64,000 nt of DNA from Sinohyriopsis cumingii (lineage: Eukaryota; Mollusca; Bivalvia; Unionida; Unionidae). Both the position numbers and the translations under genes were made by a program. The notes under the pieces were generated by a model. That model had not been told where the DNA came from, ran no database searches, and was given only the letters and a program-made list of their open reading frames with translations. The DNA lies in assembly GCA_028554795.2 (NCBI GenBank), contig CM068842.1, forward strand, positions 24,524,590 to 24,588,589, written 5' to 3'. Positions 1 through 9,066 of the stretch are shown piece by piece (positions within the stretch are counted from its first letter, which is position 1; each line of letters starts with the position of its first letter).

Positions 1-2358
1 GTCAATAAAATGAAATAAACACTCCATTTCCACATGCTTCTCAAGTGGACAAAATGATCACAAGTTTAATATCATGTTTTGACTGTTAAAGAATTCAAAG
101 CAAAAACAATACTTCATATTCTTTCACTTCCCGTGGGTGGATGATTCTTCCCGGCATTAAATCCACGAAACCACAAACAATGTTAGTACCGAATAATGAA
201 ATGGGATCCATACTCATCTTCAAACCATGTTATAATGAAGGGCTTTATAGAGAGGGAGTGTTGTAAATTGAAACATAGAGCTTCTACTTGTAAAAAGCAG
301 TGACAAATACTAAACTTTCTTCACCAGGTTTCAGAAATGTATGAAAAACTTACCTGCGTCAGAATAATTTAATTTCTTTCAAGTTTACACAAAGTCATTT
401 AAAGCACTTTTGGCATCTTGAGGTAAACTGAACAAAATGAGTTCATGTCAAACCAATTATAACTATTTCCAGCACAAAGGAACCATACACAGTTAAAGAG
501 TTCACTGCATGTATTGATTATTAGACTATGTTTGCTGACTGTATACAGCCACAAAAAGAGAGTTCCGAAATTATCCTATCTGTATAAATTTACTGATAAA
601 CAGTTCCTATGTAAATAGCCAAAACTAATATTTGTCATGTTTCCTAACATTATCATACTTCAAAATGTCCCAGCAAAGGTCCAAAATACAATATTTCTAC
701 AAAGCATTTTATCCCCATTCTATAATGTCAACCATGTGGACAATGTGATCCCTTCATGTGCTCCTCTATGCTTGTTGCACGGAAATTCATAAAAGTTTAA
801 GAGGGGTATAAGATCAATTGTACAAAAATTACTATCACATAGTGTTTCACATGGTTCAGACTAAGTCCATAATATAAGTGCCATGAAGCTGTCTGAAATT
901 TAGGACAATCCAGATAATGTAAACAAAGTAGTACATGACCACATCATCTAGATGAATGGTTCTTACACATTTTTTTGGTACTGTAACTGTGAAACAAATG
1001 CAATTTTGTCACTATTTACCTAAATTAATTCAAATACAATTTTAATTTTGTATTGTATTGTTTCAAAATAAAAAAAATGAGAAAGAAAGTAACGATTCTT
1101 TTAATCAGTGATATAAAAACAGGATTCAGGAGGCATGTTATCTCAGTTAGTAGTGTCAGGCTCTTATTCCAAGGGTCACAGGTTCAATATATGTCCAGGC
1201 CAAATCAGTTTGGCTGCCTGTTATGTCCAAGGGTAAGATACTTAACTCTCTTTTCCTTTGCATTATATAGCCAATAATGCGTTTCACTTAAAACAGTATA
1301 ACATTTCTTACAGTTTATAAAATATACATTAATACAATCAAAACCAGTTCTTATTCAAAATATTAAAATTCTGAACTTAACTACTAATGGTGCTTACTTA
1401 TAAGTATTAAAAAGACTGAATCATTTTCCTTCATGGATTTTGTAGTCAATCCATAAAATTACTTAGTAGAACTTATACTGACCAAATACTTTTTGTTTTT
1501 TTCAGAAAGACAATTTGAAAATAATATTTTCTAACAGTTTAAATGGAAAGCAAATACTAACAATATTGACTTTCCATTTACAGTTTTAAAACTTTCCATT
1601 TACAGTATAAAACAATTACTCTGTTTGAATCCAATAAGATGAAAATTAATAGATTGATAATATTTACTGATTTTCCATGCTTGGAATTTACTGTATGCTG
1701 ATAAAAACTTTCAGAGAAAAATTAAAATATTTCATTAATAATTTGAATACTTAATTTGAATGTTTACAAACATACCTGTTCATCTGTGGTAGAGACATGT
1801 AAAAATATCTTTGAAATATGAACTAATAGTACATTGGATGAATATGGAATATTTAAATATTAACAAAATGAAAGTTCATATTGTAAAGCCAAAATAAAAA
1901 ATGAGTAATTTTGTTAATGGTATGGAATAAATTAGGACAGAATGTTGACACTAATTATTGTTTTTATTACTTCTTTTTACAGGCCAGGTTAGTTCATGTA
2001 ACAGTCTGTAATACATTTTTTTATCTTTTGTGCCTCTGCAATAAAAACTTATAGGGTCAAGACCATTAAAATAAAGTAGACTGGTTATCAGAAGCATGCA
2101 TAATTTTGTTCTCTGGCTTAAGTCAATAATTATAACCAGTGTATTGTTTTCAATAACCAGACAATAAGACCATAAAATGTTCCAAAAGAAAATTACTCAT
2201 AACCCTGTAATATTGATTATTTCAGCATCAAAATCCATTTGACATATTTTACAGCAAGAATAAATGCTACCCATAGTTAAAAAAAAATTCAACTGACTGA
2301 GCTGAAATTTTACATTTCATAGCAGACAATGTTGCAACCAACACATATTTTCAGAACA
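1..2358. other. AT-rich intergenic DNA, no gene recognised
   Basis: This stretch is AT-rich, with frequent stops in all frames and only short unconvincing open frames. I see no splice-bounded protein-like exon, RNA gene or array apart from a weak SINE-like patch near 1130-1290. It is probably intergenic or intronic DNA. Confidence 0.5.
1130..1290 (+). repeat. Possible degenerate tRNA-derived SINE
   Basis: A region with tRNA-like A-box character near 1140-1165 and a B-box-like GGTTCAATAT near 1190 is followed by an AT-rich tail. It resembles an old tRNA-headed SINE. No target duplication was identified, so the call is weak. Confidence 0.28.
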
Positions 2359-2366
2359 CTCTAGAG

Positions 2367-2670
2367 CAGGGGTGTGCAACCTTTTTTAGCATGTGCCATA
2401 TGAGCAAGAACAGTTACAAAATTTAATATGAAAACCCAACACAATTATTACGTGACACGAATAATATTCTTATTACATGGTTGTAATAATAATGTCAAAT
2501 ACAATAGTTGTATATTGTGATAAATACATAAAACATCATCAGAAAGAAATACAGAATAATGGAATAAATATTAACTAAAATGCATATTTTCAAAAGAACT
2601 GCCAACATGGCCACGTGCCATAGAAAGTGAAGGACTGGGTTGCATGTGGCCTGTGGGCTGGACACACCTG
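2367..2670. mobile_element. Non-autonomous hAT-type MITE
   Basis: The 304-bp element starts CAGGGGTGTGCAACC and ends with an imperfect inverse of that sequence (GGCTGGACACACCTG). It is flanked by 8-bp duplications, CTCTAGAG at 2359-2366 and CTCCAGAG at 2671-2678, with one mismatch. Eight-base duplications and CAGGGGTG-type termini are typical of hAT elements. The short open frames inside are not coding. Confidence 0.72.
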
Positions 2671-3503
2671 CTCCAGAGTTCAGCAACATTTATACAAGAC
2701 AGATTTTACATTTACTTATTCATTATTCTTAATAAAATTGCTGTGCCTTTTTGATTCAGACAAGGACACTGTGCAATGCACTAGTCGACAAGTTGCCTTG
2801 CTTGTAAAGTGCACTGCCACTGATCAGCGGGTAATGATTCAGGGAATCAAAAGAAGTTTCAGTAACAAATCAAAGATGTCAAACAAGCACTGGAGGCATT
2901 AGCTTGCACCACAACAAATTGACACATGAATCTTATCAATTAAATGAAATTTTCAATATCTGCCAATCTGTCCAAACTGCCCACTGAAAAAGTGTTACTG
3001 TCTGAGAACCAATACATATCTGAAACACTAAATACATAATTTCTGCATAAATTTTTTATTTACACTAGAAATTAAAATAGCATAAATGATTAACAGAAAC
3101 ATATAATACTGATATATTTAATAAGTTGAAAATCAATATTTTATCAATATTACTGAATAAACATGCAATTTTTATATACTGTAGTCTGTCTAATACAGTG
3201 GATTGAAACATCATCACTAAATCATCCCAGGCAGAACTGGTTTTTGGACAAAATGACCAATAACCATTTGAGGTTTGGGCACTGACCTCTTAAAGGTTAT
3301 CATGTAAAATTTTCAGTAAGGGAAATAAAGCAACTCTCATTAGCATCATCTGCTGGAAGTATTGTGCTATCCATCAGTTGGGAATATTAAATGCCAGTCC
3401 ACTGAAATAAACACCATGTGCAAGTACATAATCGATAAAAAAAATTATGCTTTGAAATGTTGAAGGTATCCACCACTGCTACAAAGATTTTACACCTGAC
3501 CAT

Positions 3504-4262
3504 TACTCCTACAATGTAAGACATAGCACATATTATTTTTGTTTTAATGATATGTCTTACTACCCAAATAATGGGCTTATATAGCGTGTTCCGATGTCGG
3601 TTGACATCAGAACGAGTAGTCAAAGTTTCAGTAATATCTCACACACTTGGCAGCCCATATCAACACTCTTCCACAAATTAATATATAATTAATATACTTA
3701 CTGTGCTGTTTTTATCCTAGTGGAATCAAAATCTGACACAAGCAAATGGTCACATTTTCATGTTCCATTAACATATATTTGAAATTGCTGAAATGTGACT
3801 GTAGTCAAGGTATGCTGAGGTATGTTCAAGTAGGTTCATGTGGGTGATATGTTTCTTGAACCAAATGAAACATTGATTACAGTTCCAATAGGCATATATT
3901 TTTATTCATTTCCTTAAAGAATAATATTTCAACTTAACTCAATTTTGGCATTACCAGCTTTCATCGCTTTCCAGACAACTGAAATGTAAGCCAACGAAAC
4001 TTGAAAACAGGTCCATTACTTCTGTGAAAATTTAAATTTATTAGAGAAAAGGCATCAGATTAAGTCTGACTAAAACATTATGACTTTACTTTGTAGACAA
4101 ACGTCATTATTTTAGTGCCAGTTGTGTGAAATATTCCTGAAAAATTTACTTTTGTTACGATGTTAGTCGACATCAAAACATGCTACACAGCGCTGTTAGT
4201 TAGGCAGTAAGACCCTGATGCTCAAAACAAATATCATCATCAAGTTCTTACATGTAGGACTA
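3504..4262. mobile_element. Long-TIR MITE, copy 1 (family also at 35-38 kb)
   Basis: The element is bounded by inverted termini of the form TA(G/C)TCCTACAATGTAAGA and its inverse, with long subterminal inverted repeats of about 100 bases. The interior includes a stretch with TTCCGATGTCGGTTGACATC. The same sequence recurs at 35446-38063. It has no coding capacity. The TA at each edge would fit a TA-target superfamily, but I cannot assign one. Confidence 0.6.
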
Positions 4263-4779
4263 AGCTGACCTACACCTCATCCTATGCGGAAATACTTTTG
4301 CCATTATTTTATATGAAAATCTGAAAACGAGCCACAATAAATATGTTGTCATTTGGCAAGAGCAAGCAAACTTTTTTATTATAGACATAAAAAAAGTTAA
4401 ACTTTATATGTATTTCCCATTTCACAAGAGTGAATGTTATAATAGGTACAACAGGATACTAAACGTTCAGCAATATCACAAAATTCATTACATAAACAGA
4501 AACAATAAAATTACTTAACTTCACACAAACATGAACCTACAACTAAGGGGTTGGGGTAAGTGTAAAATATAAATCATTGCTCAAAATTGCTTACCAGATT
4601 GAAGTACTTTGTCCTTGATTAACAAAATTTATTATGAAAAAATCTACATTTTACTTTTCCAGCTTAAATGACAACTCCTAAAAACGTCTAATTCATTCAG
4701 TTTAGTAAGAAGAACATCATGTGCTGTGGTTCATTCCTGGCATGTCAAAACTATTTCTTATGCAAATAAGCGATGTAAA
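4263..4779. other. AT-rich intergenic DNA, nothing recognised
   Basis: AT-rich sequence with no convincing coding, RNA or repeat structure. Confidence 0.4.
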
Positions 4780-5143
4780 CGTTTCTATTGGTCACTAACC
4801 TGGATTTCAAGGCCATTTCCGGTTAAAAATCGAGGTTGATTTTCCGCAATATTGCAGCCAGATATAACTTGATACACTTCCGCCGTTTTCTCCTTTTGTA
4901 ATCATCAACAATGCAAACTGTATATATTGTTCTGAAATCGCATTTCTAGTGAAGGCCCGCCATAGGTCATCTTTCAATGATGATTTAATGTCGCCTTGGT
5001 TACTCAGATGCTTATTCAAACAGGGTAGGTAATTCAACATGGACAAATTTTGCAAGGTTTCTTCCCTTTACACAGAAGTACATTTTATCGGTACCGTTCG
5101 ATCAGTGTTGGCTGAATGGGTCTAAAATTGAAAGTCATATACT
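4780..5143. promoter_or_regulatory. Candidate housekeeping-type promoter / first exon
   Basis: This patch has more CpG than its surroundings and holds ETS-like sites on both strands (CATTTCCGG near 4813, CACTTCCGCC near 4876), an inverted CCAAT box (ATTGG near 4788) and a YY1-like GGCGGGCC context near 4957. On the + strand a good splice donor, ACTG|GTAAGA, lies at 5143/5144. It could be the start of SSRP1 with a non-coding first exon, or of a gene to the left. This is inference from motifs only. Confidence 0.25.
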
Positions 5144-5254
5144 GGTAAGAAATACTTTCTATGTCTCCCGATCGTTTTGTAAGTGACGTCGTTCGCACAA
5201 CTTAAATTATATGTTGGATGTATGTTTGCTGAGCAAATTGCAGAAAAATCATTT

Positions 5255-5330
5255 AAGGAGAACAACCAATCCACGGGAAGCTTACTGGCAACTTCTGTAC
5301 ATGCCTACACCGGTCGAGCTGCGAATAGAA
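5255..5330 (-). repeat. Decayed fragment of (CAA)n-tailed tRNA SINE
   Basis: The segment (CCACGGGAAGCTTACTGGCAAC and onward) aligns by eye with the middle of the SINE copies at 32471-32724 and 60754-60990, including the position of the B box. It is heavily mutated and no ends are visible. Confidence 0.35.
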
Positions 5331-5677
5331 CCAATAACTTATTTCCAATATATTGATTTTATTAGCTTCATGGACATCCTTCTTCGGTCAAGCATGGATT
5401 TGATTGAGTTTATGTTTTAAAATTGACGTGTGCAAGTTTTCAATAGTAGTATTACGAGCTAATGTTGCTATAAATTTGTTTTCTCAATCAGAATCAAAAT
5501 GTCAAAAATTTGTGAAGATTGTGTTCAAAGTAATGGGTTCCAAAATAATTCGCAAATTTGAACAGGCTGACAATGGCGTTGAAAGATGATTATGCTTTAG
5601 CTGATGAAATTTAATGCATATTATTCTCCAAGGAGTAAAGCAATCTTGATCCGTGATAGATAAAGAAACTCATTTTT

Positions 5678-5889
5678 GTGTAATGTGTAATCATGGGGGT
5701 CATTCAGTGTCTTAACGAGTGTAATGTGTGATCATGGGGGTCATTCAGTGTCTTAACGAGTGTAATGTGTGATCATGGGGGTCATTCAGTGTCTCTTAAC
5801 GAGTGTAATGTGTGATCATGGGGGTCATTCAGTGTCTCTTAACGAGTGTAATGTGTGATTATGGGGGTCATTCAATGTCTTAACCAGTG
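5678..5889. repeat. Minisatellite, 41-43 bp x about 5
   Basis: A tandem array of a unit beginning GTGTAATGTGTGATCATGGG and ending near CAGTGTCTTAACGA. Units differ by a CT insertion and a few substitutions. Not a CRISPR: there are no unique spacers. Confidence 0.9.
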
Positions 5890-6596
5890 AAAGTTTACGC
5901 TCTCCCCACCCTCTTATATATTGTATTTTGATATACACATATATACATCAATTATGATACACGTTTCATCGAATGTAGCTCACTTTTCTCAATACTGTTG
6001 AATGTATGGTCACGCAGTTTCATGTACGTGTTCATACTTATCACCGATGTACTGCTCGGGAAAAAAAACGGGAAGACCTTCACACTTTTATCCAATTATA
6101 AGCGTTAAATAAAAGAAACACGTTTCATTTGGTTTAAATTTGTTTCGTGCAATATTTTTCCAGGGCCCTCTTTAATACTTTTCTCGATTACCAATTCTAA
6201 AAGGGATTTTAATAGTAAGTTACCATTTTGAAATGCATATTTTAACAGTATAAACGTAAGGGATATGTCAAACTTCTTAAGTCCCATTGTTTTTCAAAGC
6301 CAATCAGTTCCATTTAGGCACTATAGGATTGCAGACTACATGCAGAGTTACTTTCCTCTTAAATTAAAGAGCTTGGGAACGTGCAAAAAATTACGCAACT
6401 CCGAAAGTGAGTACTGATAGTATTATAATCTGGGTTTTGTATTTATGCTCCTGATCATAGTAAAAATCTTCACCACCACCACCACCACCCCCACCATCTT
6501 AAAAAACTGTGTCCTCATCACACAAGTACGCATGCGAACGCGCTATATTGTAATTCGCGAACGTTACTATGAGACAGCACAAGTTCTTCCGCATCT
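5890..6596. other. Non-coding flank before the old Polinton remnant
   Basis: AT-rich DNA with a short CACCAC run near 6474-6492 and no recognisable gene. The left TIR of the older Polinton would be expected somewhere left of 6597, but I could not find it. Confidence 0.4.
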
Positions 6597-6804
6597 TTAC
6601 GTCTCTGTTCTCGTGGTCTGGATTTCTTGCCTTTCTTGACGGAATGAATTCTTCATTTTCAGACGACATTTCCTCTTCTTCCTGTTAATTTTGCTTGTTC
6701 TTTTTTCTTTTTCTTTGGGCAATCTGAAAACCAATGTCCTTTCTCCTGACAATAATAACAGGTATCTTGACACCTGTCTTTCTTTTCTCTTGTCTTTCTT
6801 ATGT
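6597..6804 (-). pseudogene. Old Polinton: 3' half of zinc-knuckle (CCHC) gene
   Basis: Read on the minus strand, this matches the C-terminal half of the zinc-knuckle gene at 8462-8932 of the intact element. It has one CCHC knuckle with the CYYCQEKGHW signature and a Lys/Glu-rich tail, now spread over more than one frame. The N-terminal half lies on the other side of the young element at 26556-26632. The two halves are separated exactly by the TTCGAC duplication, which shows that the young Polinton inserted into this gene. Confidence 0.75.
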
Positions 6805-6810
6805 TTCGAC
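6805..6810. repeat. Target-site duplication TTCGAC, left copy
   Basis: Six bases directly before the left terminus, identical to 26550-26555. Six-base duplications are the hallmark of Polinton integration. Confidence 0.93.
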
Positions 6811-6829
6811 AGTAGTGAAGGGGGGCACC

Positions 6830-7045
6830 CTACGGACAATGGGAATTAGCATTACAAAACCCCTTGGGCAAATCTACGGACAATGGAAATTTAACATGGA
6901 GAAAAATCGTGGGCAAATCTACGGACAAGGGGAATTAACATGGGAATAAATCGTGGGCCACTTTACGGACAAGGGGAATTTAACATGGCGATAAATCGTG
7001 GGTCACTCTACGGACAAGGGGAATTTAACATGGGATTTTTTTAAA
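6830..7045 (+). repeat. Subterminal tandem units (44-45 bp x 5) in left TIR
   Basis: Units start at 6830, 6874, 6919, 6963 and 7008, each with (C/T)TACGGACAA followed by an AATTTAACATGG-like core and an ATCGTGGGC-type end. The array is mirrored at 26315-26530. Repeated subterminal motifs often serve as transposase, integrase or terminal-protein binding sites; that role here is inference. Confidence 0.88.
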
Positions 7046-7106
7046 AAATTTTTAAAAAAAAAGGGGTAGGCAATTCAAAGACTATCTCTTTTCGAGAAAT
7101 ATGGCT

Positions 7107-7122
7107 GGCCCTGAAAAGGGCC
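7107..7122 (-). terminator. Histone-type 3' stem-loop in left TIR (outward)
   Basis: On the minus strand this is GGCCCT-TTTC-AGGGCC, preceded by CCAAA and followed by AGCCA. A purine-rich GAAAAGAGAT element lies about 15 bases downstream, at 7087-7096. The layout matches a metazoan histone mRNA 3' end: SLBP hairpin, then U7 target. It would end a transcript from the minus-strand mini-gene at 7232-7375. Confidence 0.72.
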
Positions 7123-7138
7123 TTTGGTTTATGTTAAT

Positions 7139-7160
7139 ATGCCCTTAACATAAAGGGCAT
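7139..7160. other. 8-bp hairpin ATGCCCTT/AAGGGCAT
   Basis: A perfect inverted repeat with a 6-base loop between the mini-gene and the TIR hairpin, followed by TTGCGACAT. The older element also has hairpins close to a GCGACATTAA-like sequence (near 30240). Its role is unknown. Confidence 0.45.
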
Positions 7161-7231
7161 TTGCGACATCTTCTTTTCCTCAAACTTCGTCTTACAGCAG
7201 GGCCATACATCAGAGTCCGCTTGAGGCAACC

Positions 7232-7375
7232 TTATCTCTCTATATAGACTCTTCTTATCCACAGGCTGCTGTTGGTCCTGTGGACAACGGTCCACTTGGA
7301 TCGGACATACATGAGCATGTCCGTCCTGAACATCATCGTTGACACAAGGGTTGAAGATTCAACGTCGGTCCACAT
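7232..7375 (-). CDS. Minus-strand mini-gene, 47 aa, unknown
   Basis: A TATAAATA box on the minus strand at 7421-7428 is followed about 46 bases later by the first ATG, which opens a 47-codon frame. Some 110 bases past its stop comes the histone-type hairpin at 7107-7122, so the unit looks like promoter, short ORF, hairpin, as at the right end of the element. A second open stretch without an early ATG runs from 7358 to 7134 in another frame and is richer in Cys and charged residues. The real product may therefore have been broken by a frame change. No known family was recognised. Confidence 0.4.
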   Translation of the reverse strand: MWTDVESSTLVSTMMFRTDMLMYVRSKWTVVHRTNSSLWIRRVYIER

Positions 7376-7420
7376 GTTGAGGCTCCGAGAATAGGTGAAT
7401 CAATGCAGTGAACGGCGCTT

Positions 7421-7428
7421 ATTTATAG
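7421..7428 (-). promoter_or_regulatory. TATA box for minus-strand mini-gene
   Basis: TATAAATA on the minus strand, with the first ATG about 46 bases downstream. Confidence 0.5.
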
Positions 7429-7525
7429 GGACAGGAAGGATTGAAACGGATTGAGTTCATTCACCAATCCTAACACGCGTTACAGAATTCAGTCAGCCCG
7501 CATCCAATCCGAAGAGAGCAGTCTG

Positions 7526-7548
7526 TGACGTCACGTAGTCTATATAGA
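7526..7548 (+). promoter_or_regulatory. CRE palindrome plus TATA box for gene at 7595
   Basis: A perfect TGACGTCA palindrome (CREB/ATF or AP-1 type) at 7526-7533 is followed six bases later by CTATATAGA at 7540-7548. The ATG is 47 bases downstream. An additional CCAAT lies at 7504-7508. With the minus-strand TATA at 7421 this is a divergent promoter. Confidence 0.6.
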
Positions 7549-7594
7549 TTCGCTAGCGCTTGTGTGCAGTCAATCTATGCGACAGTGATTCAAC

Positions 7595-8170
7595 ATGACG
7601 GAAACTCAGAAAACGATCCATTGGGGTGCACCAGCAGGGGAGACTGCCCAAGGGAACTCGGACTTACTTTCAGAAGAGGTGAATTGGGATTTTGTGGATT
7701 TTCTCTCCTCGCAAGAATTTGTTCCTGAACCTTCGTTACCTTCTTCATTACCGCAAGTGGAAAATTTTAGACAGAGACAGAAAGAAGAATTGGAGAAATT
7801 TATACAACGACAAAAGGAAGCGGAACAGGCTTTTCTCCTACAGCAACAGCAACAAGAAGAAGAGGTAAGAAAAAAACAACAACAGCAACAGCAAGAAGAA
7901 GTAGCAGCAAAGAAACAAGAGGGTGAAAATCAAACGGTCACGGTACTGTTGGACATTTTAGCAGAGTTAAGAAGTCTGAAACAAATGTATCAGACTTCTT
8001 TATCACGACCGAAGAGAATACGACCTTCCCGAGCTAAACACGTCAACCCTGTGACTAAGCCTACCGTACCACCCTTAGTGATTTCAACCCAATCATCATC
8101 AACATTACGCAGTCCAGAAGTAGGCCTTGGCCGTGGCAAAGGCATAAGGCAGTTAAAGTTGATTGCTTAA
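7595..8170 (+). CDS. Q/E-rich coiled-coil protein with histone-type mRNA end
   Basis: 191 aa. An acidic N-terminal part with NWDFVDF near residues 30-36 is followed by a long charged and Gln-rich coiled coil at about 55-110. A leucine-rich helix (LLDILAELRSL) lies near 117-127, then a basic, Ser/Pro-rich tail ending in GRGKGIRQLKLIA. No known family was recognised. The start is the first ATG after the TATA box at 7540. The transcript seems to end not at a poly(A) signal but at a histone-like stem-loop 28 bases after the stop. Its position next to the TIR and its CRE-containing promoter suggest an early or regulatory role; this is inference. Confidence 0.8.
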   Translation: MTETQKTIHWGAPAGETAQGNSDLLSEEVNWDFVDFLSSQEFVPEPSLPSSLPQVENFRQRQKEELEKFIQRQKEAEQAFLLQQQQQEEEVRKKQQQQQQEEVAAKKQEGENQTVTVLLDILAELRSLKQMYQTSLSRPKRIRPSRAKHVNPVTKPTVPPLVISTQSSSTLRSPEVGLGRGKGIRQLKLIA

Positions 8171-8197
8171 ACTCACCCCTACACCATGAAGAAAAAA

Positions 8198-8236
8198 GGC
8201 CCTTTTCAGGGCCACCCACATTTCTCGAAAAGAAAT
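8198..8236 (+). terminator. Histone-type 3' stem-loop and downstream element
   Basis: GGCCCT at 8198-8203, loop TTTC, AGGGCC at 8208-8213, then ACCCA at 8214-8218, preceded by an A-run. Stem length, loop and ACCCA flank match the metazoan histone mRNA consensus. GAAAAGAAAT at 8227-8236 lies about 14 bases past the hairpin, where the U7 snRNA-pairing histone downstream element normally sits. Confidence 0.82.
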
Positions 8237-8369
8237 ACAATTTCAATTTGCCAATAACTCAAAAAAAACCACCCATTTTACCCTTATAGTACGTGTCTGT
8301 GTATGAGTGCGTGAGTGTAGCTTCTTATTTTAAAATCAAAACTCAAAGACTCTTACCTTATATCATTCA

Positions 8370-8375
8370 TTTATT
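8370..8375 (-). terminator. Poly(A) signal AATAAA for zinc-knuckle gene
   Basis: AATAAA on the minus strand, about 90 bases past the stop of the zinc-knuckle gene. Here the end looks polyadenylated rather than histone-like. Confidence 0.5.
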
Positions 8376-8461
8376 CTTTTCTCCATTTTTTACAATCCAA
8401 TTCACAATTCACAACTCAACACTTTAATTAAAAGTTCATTGATTTCTTCTTTTCTCCTTGT

Positions 8462-8932
8462 TTAGTCTCTCTGTTTTTTGAATTTCTTCACCGTCACACT
8501 CTTTTCCTCTTCTTCCTCCTCGCTTTCTTCCCTTCTTCTTTTTTTCTCCTGTTTCTTTTTCTTCACCTGTCTTCTTTCTTCCTCAGAAGAATCCCTCTCT
8601 TCCTCCGAAGAATCCCTCTCTTCTTCTGAAGAATTCCTCTTTTCTTCTGACTCCTCTTGTTTCTTTTTTGGGCAATCTGGAGACCAATGTCCCTTTTCTT
8701 GACAATAATAACAGGTATCTTGACTTTTGTCTTTTTTAGTCCCTGTTTTTGTTCGTTTTTGACGGTCTGGACACTCTGAAGACCAATGCCCTTTCTTCTG
8801 ACAGATATAGCAAGTATCTTGACTTTTATCTCTAAAGGAAGGAGAGTAGTCCGTAGGCTGGTCTGAAGAGAATTTTCTAATGACCCCTCGCAAAGCTCTG
8901 ACGAAACGTTCCATCTGGTTAGTCTCTTCCAT
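8462..8932 (-). CDS. Two-CCHC zinc-knuckle, Glu/Ser-rich protein
   Basis: 156 aa from the first ATG of the predicted transcript (8932); the longer open frame above it lacks an ATG. Two retroviral-Gag-like zinc knuckles lie in the middle (CYICQKKGHWSSEC and CYYCQEKGHWSPDC), separated by a basic linker. Repeated acidic SSEEERD blocks and a Lys-rich C-terminus follow. Zinc knuckles of this kind bind single-stranded nucleic acid. Transcription is divergent from polymerase B, with TATA boxes less than 30 bases apart. The older Polinton kept this gene until the present element inserted between its two knuckles. Confidence 0.82.
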   Translation of the reverse strand: MEETNQMERFVRALRGVIRKFSSDQPTDYSPSFRDKSQDTCYICQKKGHWSSECPDRQKRTKTGTKKDKSQDTCYYCQEKGHWSPDCPKKKQEESEEKRNSSEEERDSSEEERDSSEEERRQVKKKKQEKKRRREESEEEEEEKSVTVKKFKKQRD

Positions 8933-8986
8933 CGTTGTGCTCGGCTTGAGAGTGAAATGAATAGTGAAAGGACAAGACACACACCC

Positions 8987-9018
8987 TTTTATATACGCTG
9001 GTCTGCTATGACTATAAA
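8987..9018. promoter_or_regulatory. Divergent TATA boxes (zinc-knuckle gene / polB)
   Basis: TATATAAAA on the minus strand at 8987-8995 and TATAAA on the plus strand at 9013-9018. The start codons are 55 and 48 bases away. A compact shared promoter. Confidence 0.65.
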
Positions 9019-9066
9019 GTAGTTTATGGTGTTTGAACTTGAGTCATTTGACTTTTTGCTTTCAAG

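Larger units (their letters stand above)
6811..7127 (+). repeat. Left terminal inverted repeat, 317 bp
   Basis: Inverse of 26233-26549; mirrored positions sum to 33360 throughout, so there are no net length differences. The only differences I see lie in the A/T homopolymer stretch near 7035-7062. It includes five subterminal tandem units and, at its inner edge, a histone-type hairpin reading outward. Confidence 0.95.

Noticed and set aside
5211..5589. Two plus-strand frames after the promoter-like patch
   Set aside because: They overlap a SINE fragment and AT-rich DNA, with no domain or conservation visible.
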